In this document: piece after piece, positions 8,907-18,247 of the stretch
How the letters are laid out: the number at the start of each line of letters is the position of its first letter
How positions within the stretch are numbered: position 1 is the first letter of the stretch
Position numbers and translations under genes: made by a program
Origin: Mycobacterium sp. E1747
GTDB taxonomy: Bacteria; Actinomycetota; Actinomycetes; Mycobacteriales; Mycobacteriaceae
DNA length: 64,000 nucleotides
Reading direction: 5' to 3'
Assembly (NCBI RefSeq): GCF_001667775.1
Contig: NZ_LZJI01000128.1
Span: 1-64,000 of the forward strand
Notes under the pieces: model-generated
The model's database searches: none
What the model was told of the DNA's origin: nothing
What the model saw: only the letters and a program-made list of their open reading frames with translations

Positions 8907-10564
8907 CGCGCCCGCCTCAATCGGGCCGCGATCGCGGCGACGAGAACGCCGGCGGCCACCGCGCCGACGAACCCGATGGCGATGTTGCGCGCCCGGTGGT
9001 CCGCCGGTGGCGGTGGCGGCGCGGGCCTGATGATCCGACTCTGGGCGCCCGGGGGCATCTTGTCACCCGGCGGGATGTTGAACGTCAGTGCCGCAACGGG
9101 ATCGACGAGTCCGTATCCGACCTTGTTGTCGACGCCGGCAGGCGGATTGTGCGCCGACTGCACGATCCTGTTGATTACCTGATGCGCGCTCAGGTCGGGG
9201 AACTTCGCGCGAACCAGCGCCGCGACCCCGCTGACGTAGGCGGCCGAGAAGCTGGTGCCCCAGAACGGCATGTTCTTTTCACCCGGCCTCGACGGGGGGT
9301 AGGCGTTGACCGGCCCGCCGCCCTGGGGCGACAGACCCATGATGTGGGTGCCCGGCCCGGCGACGCCGACCCAGGGTCCCGACATGCTCTTGTCGAGCGC
9401 GGCCCCAGTGGCATCGACCGCGCCGACCGACAGGACGTAGTCGGAGAACCACGATGGCGACGAGACGACCTTGACCTGATGCCAGTCGCGGGGATCCGAC
9501 GGTTCCAGCGGGTCATACATCGGGTTGTTGTTGCAGCCGGCTTCCCCGTCGTTCCCGGCCGCGGCGACCACCACAGCGTCCTTGACGGTGGCGGCGTACC
9601 ACAGGGCCGCGCCCAACGCCCGCTGGTCGGCGGGTGCCGCGGCGGGCAGGCATGCGGTGACCGAGATGTTGATCACCTTCGCACCCATGTTGGCCGCGTG
9701 CACCACCGCGCGCGCCACCGTGTTGAGCGTGCCGGCCTTGACCTTCTCGTCGGAGTTGGGGTCCCCCGGCCCGGGGTTGACCGGCTCAAAGGCCCTGGAC
9801 GACTGGCGAATTGAAATTAGGGTCGCGTGCGGGGCGACCCCCACCACCCCGTCGGGTGCTCCCGGCGGAAGCGGGGGCACCGCGGGCTCGTCCTCGGTCT
9901 GCGGATCAGTCGGCCCGTTGGAGGCGGCGGTCGCGCCGCCTCCCTCGGGTGGCGGCGGTGGCGGTGGGGGTGGCGGTGGAATCACCTGAGTGATCGTCAC
10001 CGGCGGCGGCGGTGGCGGTGGCGCGACCGGCGGCGGGACCTCGACCGGCGGCGGCGGCGCGCCGCTGGCCGGAGGAGGTCCGGCCGGGGGAGGAAACGCC
10101 GGTGTCGACGGCATCGGTCTCGGCATGGGCAGGACCCCGAGTGGTGCGGCGGCGATGATCGAGCCGACGATCGTGCCGTGCGCGTCGCAGTCCGAGAGTC
10201 CGTCCTCGCCCATGATGTAGTCGCCGCCGGGCACGGCCGGCAGCCGCGGGTTGGGTGAAACGCCGGTGTCGATGACGGCCACCGGTACGCCGTTGCCGGT
10301 GCTGTATTGCCAGGCCTTGCTGATGTTGAGCAGGTTGAAGCCCGGCGCCAGCTGCGCCACGTCGGGGTTGCGCACGGTGATGGGGGTCGAGCAGCTGTTG
10401 GCGCGCCGCATCGGTTGGTCGCTTCGGGGCGGCCCGTCGGGGGGCACCATCCCCGGATCGACTTGTGGGGGCGTGATGGCCTGTGCGGCAGGGATATTCG
10501 CTGACAGCGCGACCAGGGTGACGGCCGCAGTCACCGCCGCCGCGCGCTTTAGTGGCGAATCCAC
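8903..10564 (-). CDS. mycP2: MycP2, mycosin (subtilisin-like) serine protease of ESX-2
   Basis: 553 residues from the GTG at 10564, which overlaps the eccD2 end by 16 bp; the frame stays open further upstream but that part is antisense-like. A signal peptide ([20 protein letters not shown]) leads the mature domain. The triad is Asp in [11 protein letters not shown], His in [10 protein letters not shown] and Ser in [17 protein letters not shown] long Pro-rich insertion follows the His region (coding about 9.92-10.10 kb). The C-terminus is a transmembrane anchor with a basic tail (IAARLRRAR). Mycosins stabilise the ESX core complex and can process substrates. Matches Rv3886c (550 residues). Confidence 0.95.
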   Translation of the reverse strand: MDSPLKRAAAVTAAVTLVALSANIPAAQAITPPQVDPGMVPPDGPPRSDQPMRRANSCSTPITVRNPDVAQLAPGFNLLNISKAWQYSTGNGVPVAVIDTGVSPNPRLPAVPGGDYIMGEDGLSDCDAHGTIVGSIIAAAPLGVLPMPRPMPSTPAFPPPAGPPPASGAPPPPVEVPPPVAPPPPPPPVTITQVIPPPPPPPPPPPEGGGATAASNGPTDPQTEDEPAVPPLPPGAPDGVVGVAPHATLISIRQSSRAFEPVNPGPGDPNSDEKVKAGTLNTVARAVVHAANMGAKVINISVTACLPAAAPADQRALGAALWYAATVKDAVVVAAAGNDGEAGCNNNPMYDPLEPSDPRDWHQVKVVSSPSWFSDYVLSVGAVDATGAALDKSMSGPWVGVAGPGTHIMGLSPQGGGPVNAYPPSRPGEKNMPFWGTSFSAAYVSGVAALVRAKFPDLSAHQVINRIVQSAHNPPAGVDNKVGYGLVDPVAALTFNIPPGDKMPPGAQSRIIRPAPPPPPADHRARNIAIGFVGAVAAGVLVAAIAARLRRAR

Positions 10565-12078
10565 GTAAACAGCCCTCCCAGGGCCGCCGCCGCTGGCAGC
10601 AATACGATGAACGCGAACACTTCCACCCATTCCACGGTCAACCGGATCAGGGGCCTGAACCGCACCGTTGGCACCAGCAACGCCACGGCCAGCCCGCATG
10701 CGGCGAAGGCGGCCACCGCGACGGCGGGCCAAAGCAACCCGCTGACAACGTCTTTCGGCTCCGCGATGGCATATTTGACCACGCCGGCGCACACGGCGGC
10801 GGCGGCCCCACAGGCGAGCGCGACGGCCTGGTACTTGGCGGCGAATCCCCTGCCCTGGGTGATGAAGATGCCCACCACCAGCCCGGCGACCACCAGCGCC
10901 AACCAGGCCCACGGGCGCCCCGGCGTCAACACCCCCCACACGGCGGCGGGAAGGACGATCGACACCCCGACGCAGATGCCGACCTGCACCGCGTTGACCA
11001 GCCGCGCGGAGGCGGCGATGGCCGCGCCGCGCGCGGTGATGTCGGTCAATTCGTTGTCCTCGTCCTCGGATTCGTCCTCGCTGACCGGCGAGACCGTGTC
11101 GACGGGCATGCCCTCGCGCCGGGCGAACAGGTCGCGGCCGGTGATCGATCCGAAGTGCGGCGGTCGCACCCGAGCCACCCATAATGCGATCATCGGGGCC
11201 ATCCTGACCAGGATCAGCAGTCCGACCAGCACGCAGATGGCCAACACCTGCGCCGAGGCCGGACGGAACATCCGGACCGCGGCAACCGCGGCCAGGATCC
11301 CGCACACCGTCACCACCGCGGTGACCGCCGCGGTCTGCCACCGCTTCCGCGTCGTCACGCCGATGGCGATGGCACCCAGGATCACGATCACGAGCCCAAT
11401 CAACCCGTGCGCCGCCCCCAGGCTGCCCGGCGGCGCGCAGGCGCCCGCGACCGCCAGCACCACCACCGCCAGCCAGCCGAACCCGCTGAACAGGTCGCGC
11501 CGCTCACGCCACCCCCACCAGACGATGAACGTCGCGACCACCAGCAAGGCACCGACGGCGCCGGCCACCGCGGCCGGGATGGGGCTGTCGGTGAACGTCC
11601 GTGCGCGCAGCGTCAGCGCCACCACCACCGCAGCCGCCATCGCGATGATCGCGACCGCGGTGTGCGCCGCCGTCAACGGCGTCACCGGGGCGAACATCCG
11701 GTCGCCACCCTCACGGCCCAGCCACTTGCCCATCGCCGCCAGACCGGTCGACAGCGACTCGTACTGCGGTTCGAAGGACTCGCCGGCGACGCGGGGCACC
11801 AGCACCAGGGTGTCGCCGTCCTGCACCCCCAACTCGTCCAGGCTCTTGTTGATGTCGAGGCGCACACCGTTGATCTTGTGCAGTTCGTAGCTGCCCGCCG
11901 GCAACGTAATGCCTTCAAAGCCTTTGCGCTTCAAGTCGGCGTCGAAGAGCTCGACCATTCCCTCGAAGAATCCCTCCACCGGAATTCCGGCCGGGAACAC
12001 TTGTGAGCAGAGATGCTTCTCGTAGGAAATGTTGACCGCACAGCGCGCCGGGAAGGCGACCTTATGCGCTGATGTCAC
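10549..12078 (-). CDS. eccD2: EccD2, ESX-2 integral membrane channel component
   Basis: 509 residues from a GTG at 12078, identical in length to Rv3887c. Residues 1-100 form the ubiquitin-like domain ([36 protein letters not shown]). About eleven hydrophobic helices follow, with an acidic cytoplasmic loop between helices (DEDNELTD). EccD dimers form the barrel of the ESX membrane pore. The start overlaps the stop of the MinD-like gene by 4 bp. Without EccB2 and EccC2 in the locus it may work with parts from another ESX system or be inactive. Confidence 0.94.
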   Translation of the reverse strand: MTSAHKVAFPARCAVNISYEKHLCSQVFPAGIPVEGFFEGMVELFDADLKRKGFEGITLPAGSYELHKINGVRLDINKSLDELGVQDGDTLVLVPRVAGESFEPQYESLSTGLAAMGKWLGREGGDRMFAPVTPLTAAHTAVAIIAMAAAVVVALTLRARTFTDSPIPAAVAGAVGALLVVATFIVWWGWRERRDLFSGFGWLAVVVLAVAGACAPPGSLGAAHGLIGLVIVILGAIAIGVTTRKRWQTAAVTAVVTVCGILAAVAAVRMFRPASAQVLAICVLVGLLILVRMAPMIALWVARVRPPHFGSITGRDLFARREGMPVDTVSPVSEDESEDEDNELTDITARGAAIAASARLVNAVQVGICVGVSIVLPAAVWGVLTPGRPWAWLALVVAGLVVGIFITQGRGFAAKYQAVALACGAAAAVCAGVVKYAIAEPKDVVSGLLWPAVAVAAFAACGLAVALLVPTVRFRPLIRLTVEWVEVFAFIVLLPAAAALGGLFTWIRH

Positions 12079-13100
12079 GGCGTCGTCCGCTCCGCATCCG
12101 GAATGTATTTGTCGGCCAAGCCGGCGGTAATTTCAAAAAGCCGCAACCGGGTCTTTTTCTTCAATTCATGAACCGTGTCGATGAGGCCGCCTTTGGCCAG
12201 GTGCGGATCGAACGGCATCTCTTCGACGGTCGCGCCGACCTTGCTGAACCGCTCGGTCAGGTAGGCCAGCGCATCCTTGTCGGTGATTTGATCGGTGTGG
12301 TTGATGATCACGGTGCTGCGCGAAACCAACTCGTGGTAGCCCTGCGATCGCAGGTAGTCCACGGCCCGCAGCACCGGCCGGGACCGGTCCGCGGTGATGC
12401 CGGAGACGAACACGAGGGTGTCGGTGTTCTCCAGCACCGGCTTCATCACCTCGTGCTCCAAATCCGGCGACGTGTCGACGATCATCACGGTGTGGGTCCG
12501 CCGTAGCCGCGACAACACCCCGGAGAACATCGCCGGCACCAGCGGGCGGGGTTGGTCTGATGTGCGGTTTCCGGCGAGTACGTCGAGCCCGATCGGGTTC
12601 TGCCCCAAGTGTTCCCGGATGTCGGCGTAGCCCTGCACGTCGGTGTCGTTGATGATCGCGGTGTAGTCACCCGGCGGCGACTCGTCGATACGGTCGGCCA
12701 GCGTACCGAAGCCCGGGACGGCGTCGATCGCAATCACGTTCTGCGGGCGGCATTCCCGAAACACGCCACCGATGCAGGCGACCATCGTGGAAACCCCGAC
12801 ACCGCCCTTGCCGGAAACCACCGTGATCACGTACTGCCGCCGGATGTGCCGCCGGATACGGTTCTGCAAGTCCCGGTAGTGCCGCTCAGCGGGCGATTCC
12901 CCGGGGTTTATTTTTTTAAAAGAGATGACGTAGATGAATTTCCGCCAACCCGAGCCTGGAGGAATCTTCCGAGGCGCGGCCAGATCGGTAATGCGCATGG
13001 TGTCGGATACCGAATCCGGGAAGTTGCGGCCCCCTGACGGCTCCCCCCGTCTGAGCGCCCCTTCGTCCGACATATTCGGGTCATTCCAAGGGCTCGTCAC
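12075..13100 (-). CDS. Rv3888c-like MinD-family protein with altered P-loop
   Basis: 341 residues from a GTG at 13100; the ATG at 13073 (MSDEGALRR) is an alternative start. A polar N-terminal region of about 90 residues precedes a MinD/ParA-like domain. The deviant Walker A reads GKGGVGVST near residues 97-105: the first (signature) Lys is kept but the second P-loop Lys is Val. The middle region [17 protein letters not shown] and the [14 protein letters not shown] strand are intact. The gene lies between espG2 and eccD2, as Rv3888c does. ATP hydrolysis may be impaired; a scaffold role is possible. The function is unknown. Confidence 0.88.
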   Translation of the reverse strand: MTSPWNDPNMSDEGALRRGEPSGGRNFPDSVSDTMRITDLAAPRKIPPGSGWRKFIYVISFKKINPGESPAERHYRDLQNRIRRHIRRQYVITVVSGKGGVGVSTMVACIGGVFRECRPQNVIAIDAVPGFGTLADRIDESPPGDYTAIINDTDVQGYADIREHLGQNPIGLDVLAGNRTSDQPRPLVPAMFSGVLSRLRRTHTVMIVDTSPDLEHEVMKPVLENTDTLVFVSGITADRSRPVLRAVDYLRSQGYHELVSRSTVIINHTDQITDKDALAYLTERFSKVGATVEEMPFDPHLAKGGLIDTVHELKKKTRLRLFEITAGLADKYIPDAERTTP

Positions 13101-13231
13101 TTCGCGATGCTAACACGCGCGGCGATACCACGTTTACCGATCAAGAAACCCTTCAAGCACGTAACAGGTTGCTATTCCAAGGCATTGGTTAACTGGCTTA
13201 TCCTGGGTCAGTTGAGAAGTCGGCCGCCCGG

Positions 13232-14062
13232 TCAGACCACCCGCCGATACGAATACCACTCGTCGCCGGCGGGCAGGCGGCGAATGAGCCGCTGGACGGC
13301 GCCACTGATGTCGCTGCGCGAGCCGGGCGACAGGATCTGGTAGCGGCGCTGCCCCGAGATCACGTTCTCGACGCAGACGCGGCCCGCCGGGGTGTCGATG
13401 ATGGACACGGTCGAATCGCCGACGGCGACCCGCGCCATCTCGTCCGGCCCGACCCCGGCCTGCAGCCCCACGATGGCCGCGTGCGCCGAACGCGCGGGGT
13501 CGGCGGCCATGGTGACGATTTGCAGCTGGTCGACGTCGAGGTTCTGGCTGAGCAGAAACGTCCGGAGGCTGGCGGCGTCGCGCACCGAGGCGAGCAACTG
13601 CTCGGTGTCGAGAGTGACCGGCTTCAGCGGGGCCACCTCGGCCACCCCACACAGCCGCTCGACCTGCCCCACCACTAGATCGCTGGCCCCGCCCTCGTCA
13701 TTGGCGGTGCCGGCCGGGTACAGGCGGATCAGCTCGGCGTGGCGTTCGAGCACCACCCACCAGCTGGCGAAGCGGCAGATGGACGCCCGGGTAGGTTCCC
13801 GTCCCGGGACGCCGATGTTCACCAGCAGCGCCAAGTCCCGCCGCAGCAGCACCGTCAGCCACTCGCGGATCATCGGGTCGACATTGCCCGCCTCGTCCAG
13901 GGCGCCGGCGGTCCGCAACTCGTCCGCGATCGGGTGGCTCAGCGCGCGCTCGGGGGTGTCGAGCCGCGGCAACAGCGGCCGCAGGCCAAGCTCGGGACAG
14001 GTCTGCTCCACCCCGGCAACCGCCTGCAACACCCATAGGCCATCGACCGTCGTCGTCAGCAT
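13232..14062 (-). CDS. espG2: EspG2, PE/PPE-specific chaperone of ESX-2
   Basis: 276 residues. EspG proteins are cytosolic chaperones that bind the tip of PE-PPE dimers and keep them soluble until export. The sequence begins MLTTTVDGLWVLQAVAGVEQ and shows the family's alternating sheet/helix pattern with the end region AVQRLIRRLPAGDEWYSYR. Its place between the esx pair and the MinD-like gene equals that of Rv3889c. It is separated from esxC by a strong stem-loop, which could lower its expression relative to the Esx pair. Confidence 0.92.
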   Translation of the reverse strand: MLTTTVDGLWVLQAVAGVEQTCPELGLRPLLPRLDTPERALSHPIADELRTAGALDEAGNVDPMIREWLTVLLRRDLALLVNIGVPGREPTRASICRFASWWVVLERHAELIRLYPAGTANDEGGASDLVVGQVERLCGVAEVAPLKPVTLDTEQLLASVRDAASLRTFLLSQNLDVDQLQIVTMAADPARSAHAAIVGLQAGVGPDEMARVAVGDSTVSIIDTPAGRVCVENVISGQRRYQILSPGSRSDISGAVQRLIRRLPAGDEWYSYRRVV

Positions 14063-14111
14063 GTCACTTCGCTTTCAAAGCCACGCGTCCTTGACCGGTG
14101 GGCTCACACCG

Positions 14112-14149
14112 AAGGGGGGCACATGCGCTCAAGCGCATCTGCCCCCCTT
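14112..14149 (-). terminator. Large stem-loop between esxC and espG2
   Basis: AAGGGGGGCA (14112-14121) pairs with TGCCCCCCTT (14140-14149), and ATGCGCT (14123-14129) pairs with AGCGCAT (14132-14138). The single internal mismatch is C14122/C14139 and the loop is CA. That is 17 pairs downstream of esxC in the transcribed (minus) direction. No U-tract follows, so it may act as an attenuator or an mRNA stabiliser rather than a full terminator. Confidence 0.75.
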
Positions 14150-14203
14150 GAATCGCATTCACCCACCAACGCCCAATCAGCAGATCGGAGCCCGGGCGGT
14201 GGA

Positions 14204-14494
14204 TCAACCGAACAAGTGGCCGATGTTCTGGTCGGTCGCGAGCGCGTTGTCCAGGACGTGGGAGGTCGTCATGCCGTGCTGGCTCACCGTGTCGATCAGC
14301 CCCTGCAACCCGGACAGCATTTGCGCCTGCGCCTCGAAGAATTGCTTCGCGCCGTGACCGGCGAAGAATTCCGTCAGCTGGTTGGTCCGGTTCGAGGTGT
14401 CGTCGTAGATCCCCTGCAGCTGGCCGGCGCGCGATCCGATGTCGGATGCGAAATCGGCTACGGCACCAGGATTATAGGTGATCGGGTTGGACAT
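14204..14494 (-). CDS. esxC: EsxC, WXG100-family ESX-2 substrate
   Basis: 96 residues, the standard WXG100 length, beginning MSNPITYNPGAVADFASDIG and matching Rv3890c (95 residues). The helix-turn-helix hairpin is centred on EFFAGHGAKQFFEAQ, so the Trp of the WXG turn is replaced in this member. The C-terminal helix ends in LDNALATDQNIGHLFG. It should pair with EsxD encoded 52 bp upstream and leave the cell as a heterodimer through a type VII channel. Whether it is secreted here is open because eccC2 is absent from the locus. Confidence 0.94.
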   Translation of the reverse strand: MSNPITYNPGAVADFASDIGSRAGQLQGIYDDTSNRTNQLTEFFAGHGAKQFFEAQAQMLSGLQGLIDTVSQHGMTTSHVLDNALATDQNIGHLFG

Positions 14495-14546
14495 TGTGCA
14501 TTTCCCTTCAAAAGGCCGATTGTGAAATTACGAATGGGGGATGGGG

Positions 14547-14870
14547 TTAGGAGCCGTGGCCGCCGAATAGCGCGCTGAACGCGTGCGTCGAATCCGCCTC
14601 GTGGTGTTCCATCAACGCCGCCGCCTGCTTGAGACCCTCGGCCAGGCGGGTTCCGCCGTTGAGCACCTTGTTCAGGTCGTTCTGGACTTCGATGGCCGTC
14701 GCGTGGGACGCGGTCACGGCCTCACCCGACCAGGTTGACGGGTTCATGACATTTTCGTGATTCGCAATGTAGCCCTGAGCGATCGCGATCGCATGTTCCA
14801 TATTCGCCTGGATGTGGTTGGACGCATCGCGAAGCACCTGCGCCGATACTTGGATTGTTGAACTGTCCAC
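14547..14870 (-). CDS. esxD: EsxD, WXG100-family partner of EsxC
   Basis: 107 residues, equal in length to Rv3891c. Helix one covers about residues 8-42; the turn contains TWSGEAV, a true W-x-G; helix two follows. The C-terminal part (LKQAAALMEHHEADSTHAF) holds a plausible Y/H-x3-D/E-type export region (HEADS), though the canonical Tyr is lacking. The predicted partner is EsxC. The gene follows PPE69 in the leftward operon after 110 bp. Confidence 0.93.
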   Translation of the reverse strand: MDSSTIQVSAQVLRDASNHIQANMEHAIAIAQGYIANHENVMNPSTWSGEAVTASHATAIEVQNDLNKVLNGGTRLAEGLKQAAALMEHHEADSTHAFSALFGGHGS

Positions 14871-14980
14871 TTGCGGTTTCTCCTAACTACTGATGCCCTC
14901 CCCCGGAATTCCCTGGGGCATGGAGCGAAGTGTATGGCTGCTGTATTTATCTGTCGATTCACCCTTGGCCGGGGCCGGCT

Positions 14981-16168
14981 TCACACTCTGGTGTCGACAA
15001 CCCGCACCGTCGCGGGCTGTTCGGTCTTGTCTCGGGATCCGCGTTCCCCTCCTGCCCCATGCCCCACCGGCATGCCGCCCATTGGTGTACCGCCGCCGAC
15101 CGTCGTGGTCTGCGGACGAATGGCCTCGGCGCCCAACGCCCCGCTTGGGCGCAGCCCAACGGGCCGGCCGCTGCTGGCGGGTTCGAATGCGCTAACGGGG
15201 CGGGTGAAGCTGGTCGCGGGCATGCCGGCGCCGCCCAGGGAGGCGGCCCCGCCGCCGCCCGATGCGCCGACGGCCGAGATCTCCGTCGCAGAGACCGCCG
15301 AAACTCCCGGCGCCGCCCCGGCCATGGCACCGGGGTTGGCGAACATGCCCATCATCGATTGCAGCGGCTGCATCATCTGCATCGGCGCCTGCATCATCTG
15401 CATGGGAGCCTGCATCACCTGGGGGACCGCGCCCATCATCGACTGCACGGGTTCCATGAACGAGCCGGCCTGACTCATGAAGTCCTGGCCGCCCGACGCC
15501 GCCTGGCCGGCGCCCTGCGTGCCCGTCTGGGCGCCCTGCATCGCGGCGCGCATGCCGTCACCGGCTCCGACGTTGGCGGCGGCCTGCCCCACCGCCGCGG
15601 CCGCCTCCGCCGGCGCGGCCGGCGACGCGCCCATGGTCGCCAGCGGCGGCGGAATGGCGAGGCTCTCGCTCAGCGCGGTCAGGATGGTTCCGTAGCTGGC
15701 CCCGACGGCGGAGTTGTTCGGCCACATCGATCCGAAGTACTCGAGCTCTAGCGACGTGATGCGGGGCGTCAACGCTCCCAACACGATTGGGTTGATGCCG
15801 TAGTCGGTGGCGCACTCGGTGCGGTTGGCGAGGCATTCAGGCGCCGGGCGCATCGTGCCGTAGGCCATCTGATACGCCGAGACCGCGGTCGAGACCACCG
15901 CGGGTTTGACGTCCACCCACCCGGCGAGACCGTGCAGCGACGCGTTCAGCGCGGTGGCGTTGGCGGCAGAAGCGAGGGAGCCGACACCGGTCCAGCTCGC
16001 CGACGTGGCGACGGTGTTGATCTCCGACGCGATGCTCGAACCGTGATGGGTGGCCGCCAGCGCCGTCCACGCGGCCTGGTTGGCCAGATGGGTGATCACG
16101 CCGGCACCCGCCTTGAGCAACATGTCGTTTTCCTCAGGCGTACGCGCGGCCCACCCCGGATCCGCCAT
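14981..16168 (-). CDS. PPE69: PPE69-like PPE protein of ESX-2
   Basis: 395 residues (Rv3892c has 399). The N-terminal 180 residues form the PPE helical domain, opening MADPGWAARTPEENDM in place of the usual PPE triplet, with the WxG-type turn SASWTGVGS. The EspG-binding tip is expected near residues 120-140. The C-terminal half is low in complexity: an Ala/Gly part, a Met/Gln/Pro repeat (MQAPMQMM units) and a Gly/Pro tail. The product should dimerise with PE36, encoded 43 bp upstream, and be carried by EspG2. Confidence 0.9.
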   Translation of the reverse strand: MADPGWAARTPEENDMLLKAGAGVITHLANQAAWTALAATHHGSSIASEINTVATSASWTGVGSLASAANATALNASLHGLAGWVDVKPAVVSTAVSAYQMAYGTMRPAPECLANRTECATDYGINPIVLGALTPRITSLELEYFGSMWPNNSAVGASYGTILTALSESLAIPPPLATMGASPAAPAEAAAAVGQAAANVGAGDGMRAAMQGAQTGTQGAGQAASGGQDFMSQAGSFMEPVQSMMGAVPQVMQAPMQMMQAPMQMMQPLQSMMGMFANPGAMAGAAPGVSAVSATEISAVGASGGGGAASLGGAGMPATSFTRPVSAFEPASSGRPVGLRPSGALGAEAIRPQTTTVGGGTPMGGMPVGHGAGGERGSRDKTEQPATVRVVDTRV

Positions 16169-16211
16169 GCCGCACTTCCCCCTTTGCTCCCGCTGATGGC
16201 GTAGCTGGCTG

Positions 16212-16517
16212 TTATGCGCCTATCGCCAACGCCAAGCTACGCATGAGTTCGGTGACGACGTATGTGCCCGAGGCGATGCTCTGCGCGCCGGCGAACAAAC
16301 CGCGCTGAGCGGAGTGCTCGGACACCACCCCCAGATAGCTTCCGCCGCAGGCGTTCAGCGCCGCCGCGAACATCGCCGAGTCCGGGTCTGCGCCCATCGG
16401 CATGACCCCCAGCAGCACGGGCGCGGCCGCCGAAGCCGCCGCCTGAGTTTCGGCGCTGATACCCGACTCCGCGGCCGCCGACGCCAGCACAGCCTCCGAT
16501 TGCACCTGCAGCACCAT
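16212..16517 (-). CDS. PE36: PE36-like PE protein of ESX-2
   Basis: 101 residues from the ATG at 16517, chosen because GGAGGG lies 6 bp upstream; an in-frame ATG further up is less likely. The N-terminus MVLQVQSEAVLASAAAES is typical of PE domains, which here make up the whole protein. The C-terminal YVVTELMRSLALAIGA follows a YxxxD/E-type motif (YVVTE), the type VII export signal. It is the first gene of the remaining ESX-2 operon. In M. tuberculosis eccC2 would lie immediately upstream; here it does not. Confidence 0.9.
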   Translation of the reverse strand: MVLQVQSEAVLASAAAESGISAETQAAASAAAPVLLGVMPMGADPDSAMFAAALNACGGSYLGVVSEHSAQRGLFAGAQSIASGTYVVTELMRSLALAIGA

Positions 16518-16837
16518 GATTTCCCTCCGATTGCTCAGCGTCATAAGACGGGCTTGGTGCATCAGTCTAGTGCGGTTCCACCGTTCGTGTATTCACTCGC
16601 ATTCGTCAGGGCTCCCGGCTGGAATTCCGCGATTCACCTGACGGTGCCTATTCCCGTTATGAGTCATCCGTCAAACAACCTCGCAGGCCACTGCAGGCAC
16701 ACAGGTCACGCGGTGACCGGGCGCCCGCGGGGAATCCTGCGAATGGCTGGCAGTAATGAGCCCGATATTTGATGTCGCCTAAACAAGCCTAAACAAGAAT
16801 GTCCGAGGCTTTTCCGACGTGGAAATGCCGACCGGAG
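16518..16837. other. Intergenic region at the missing eccB2-eccC2 position, with a 10-bp tandem repeat
   Basis: 320 bp with no recognisable gene or fragment of eccC2. GCCTAAACAA is repeated twice in tandem at 16777-16796. The region must hold the promoter of the PE36-led operon unless transcription comes from the kinase gene upstream on the same strand. No clear -10/-35 pair was assigned. Confidence 0.4.
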
Positions 16838-18247
16838 CTACGCGGGTCCGCGACCGTCGCCGGCCAGGTTCAGCAGCAGCCGGGTGCCCCCGAGCGGACT
16901 GGTCTGCAACGCCGCCGTGCCCCCATGCAGTTCGGCCTGTTGGGCGACTAACGCCAACCCCAGCCCGGAGCCCGACCGCGATGCCGTGGAGCCGCGGGTG
17001 AAGCGCTCGAAGACCGCGGCGCGCTCGGACTCCGGGACGCCGGTGCCGTCGTCGTCGACCGCAATCTCGACGCCCTCGCTGGAGCTGCTCACGGTGAGCT
17101 GGATCTTGCCGGCGTTGCCGTGCTTGACGGCGTTGGCGATGGCGTTGTCGATCACCAGCCGCAGGCCGGTGGGCAGCCCCACCATCAGCACGGTCGGCGA
17201 GGGCACCAGCGACACCTCGACGTCGGGATAGATCCGCAGCGCGTCGTGCGCGGCGCGGTCCAACAGTTCGGTGATGTCGAACGGGACGAAGTCGTCGACG
17301 GTGGTCAGCTCGCCTTGCGCCAACCGTTCCAGCGCCGTCAACGTCCCTTCGATGCGACTCTGGGTGCGGATGACGTCGCCGATCACCTCTTGACGCTGCT
17401 CGCGGGGCAGGTCGAGGGTCGACAGGACCTCCAGGTTGGTGCGCATCGCCGTCAGCGGAGTGCGCAGCTCGTGGGAGGCGACGGCGGCGAAGTCGCGCGC
17501 CGACTCCAGCGCAGCCTTGGTGCGCTGTTGTTCCTTGCCGATGCGCGCGAGCATTCCCTCGACGGCTTCGGCGATCTCCACGGCCTCACGCACCCCGCGC
17601 ACCTGGACCTCGTCGGGGCTGGACTGGGCGTTGATCGCGCGGGCCTGCTGCGCCAGCAGCAGGAACGGGTTCACCATGATCAACGAGATCACCCAACCGA
17701 CCACCACCGTGCCGCCGATGACGCTGGCACAGATCAGCAACACCCGCAGGTGTAGCTCGTTGATCCGGTGTTGCGCCTCGGCGAACGGAGCGGCCAGCGC
17801 GATCGATGCCGGGCCCGCCGAGAAGGTGCGGACGCGGTATTGCACGCCGTTGATGGTCGTGTTGGCGTAGCCGTTGGGCAGCTTGGGCAGCACGATGTTG
17901 CTGGGCGCCGAGACAGTCACGTCGCCGATGCGCGCGGTGCGCACCAGGTTGCCGTCGGGCATGGGCTGGTCGGGGCTGGCGTGCGCGACGTTGTTGAGCA
18001 GGGAATTGATGTCACCCAGGCTGCTGACCGAGTCGAGCCGACGGTCCAGCTGGCTGTATTGATCGTTGGTGACACCGACCCACACCCAGGTGCCCAGCAG
18101 CACGACGAGGGTGATGACCGCCAAGGCGGCGACGACGACGATCGTGCGCAGCGACAACACCCGCATCGGCAGCTGTACGTGCGGTAACACGCGAATGTCA
18201 CGCTCCTCTGGTGCGCTCACGGCGCCGGCCGGCGACGGTGTCGACAT
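16838..18247 (-). CDS. Orphan sensor histidine kinase, PrrB-like
   Basis: 469 residues from the ATG at 18247; a GTG at 18265 is an alternative. One transmembrane helix (RTIVVVAALAVITLVVLLGT) leads an extracytoplasmic sensor. A second helix, a HAMP region and the H-box FAAVASHELRTPLTAMRTN follow. N-box (DNAIANAVKHGN), G1 (VDDDGTGVPE) and G2 (GSGLGLALV) motifs are intact. It is strikingly similar to PrrB (Rv0902c) along its length. No response regulator lies beside it, unlike prrAB, so it may be a duplicate that signals to PrrA or another partner. It occupies the place of eccB2/eccC2. Confidence 0.9.
   Translation of the reverse strand: MSTPSPAGAVSAPEERDIRVLPHVQLPMRVLSLRTIVVVAALAVITLVVLLGTWVWVGVTNDQYSQLDRRLDSVSSLGDINSLLNNVAHASPDQPMPDGNLVRTARIGDVTVSAPSNIVLPKLPNGYANTTINGVQYRVRTFSAGPASIALAAPFAEAQHRINELHLRVLLICASVIGGTVVVGWVISLIMVNPFLLLAQQARAINAQSSPDEVQVRGVREAVEIAEAVEGMLARIGKEQQRTKAALESARDFAAVASHELRTPLTAMRTNLEVLSTLDLPREQRQEVIGDVIRTQSRIEGTLTALERLAQGELTTVDDFVPFDITELLDRAAHDALRIYPDVEVSLVPSPTVLMVGLPTGLRLVIDNAIANAVKHGNAGKIQLTVSSSSEGVEIAVDDDGTGVPESERAAVFERFTRGSTASRSGSGLGLALVAQQAELHGGTAALQTSPLGGTRLLLNLAGDGRGPA

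Noticed and set aside
9810..10110. GGC/GGT-rich repeat resembling a PGRS or CRISPR-like array
   Set aside because: It is the complement of the polyproline loop codons of mycP2, with no regular spacers.
10565..11341. Upstream extension of the mycP2 frame
   Set aside because: It runs inside eccD2 in another frame; the real signal peptide begins at the GTG at 10564.
15480..15640. Possible PE_PGRS-like stretch opposite the PPE gene
   Set aside because: The Ala/Gly-rich codons belong to the PPE69 C-terminal half on the minus strand.
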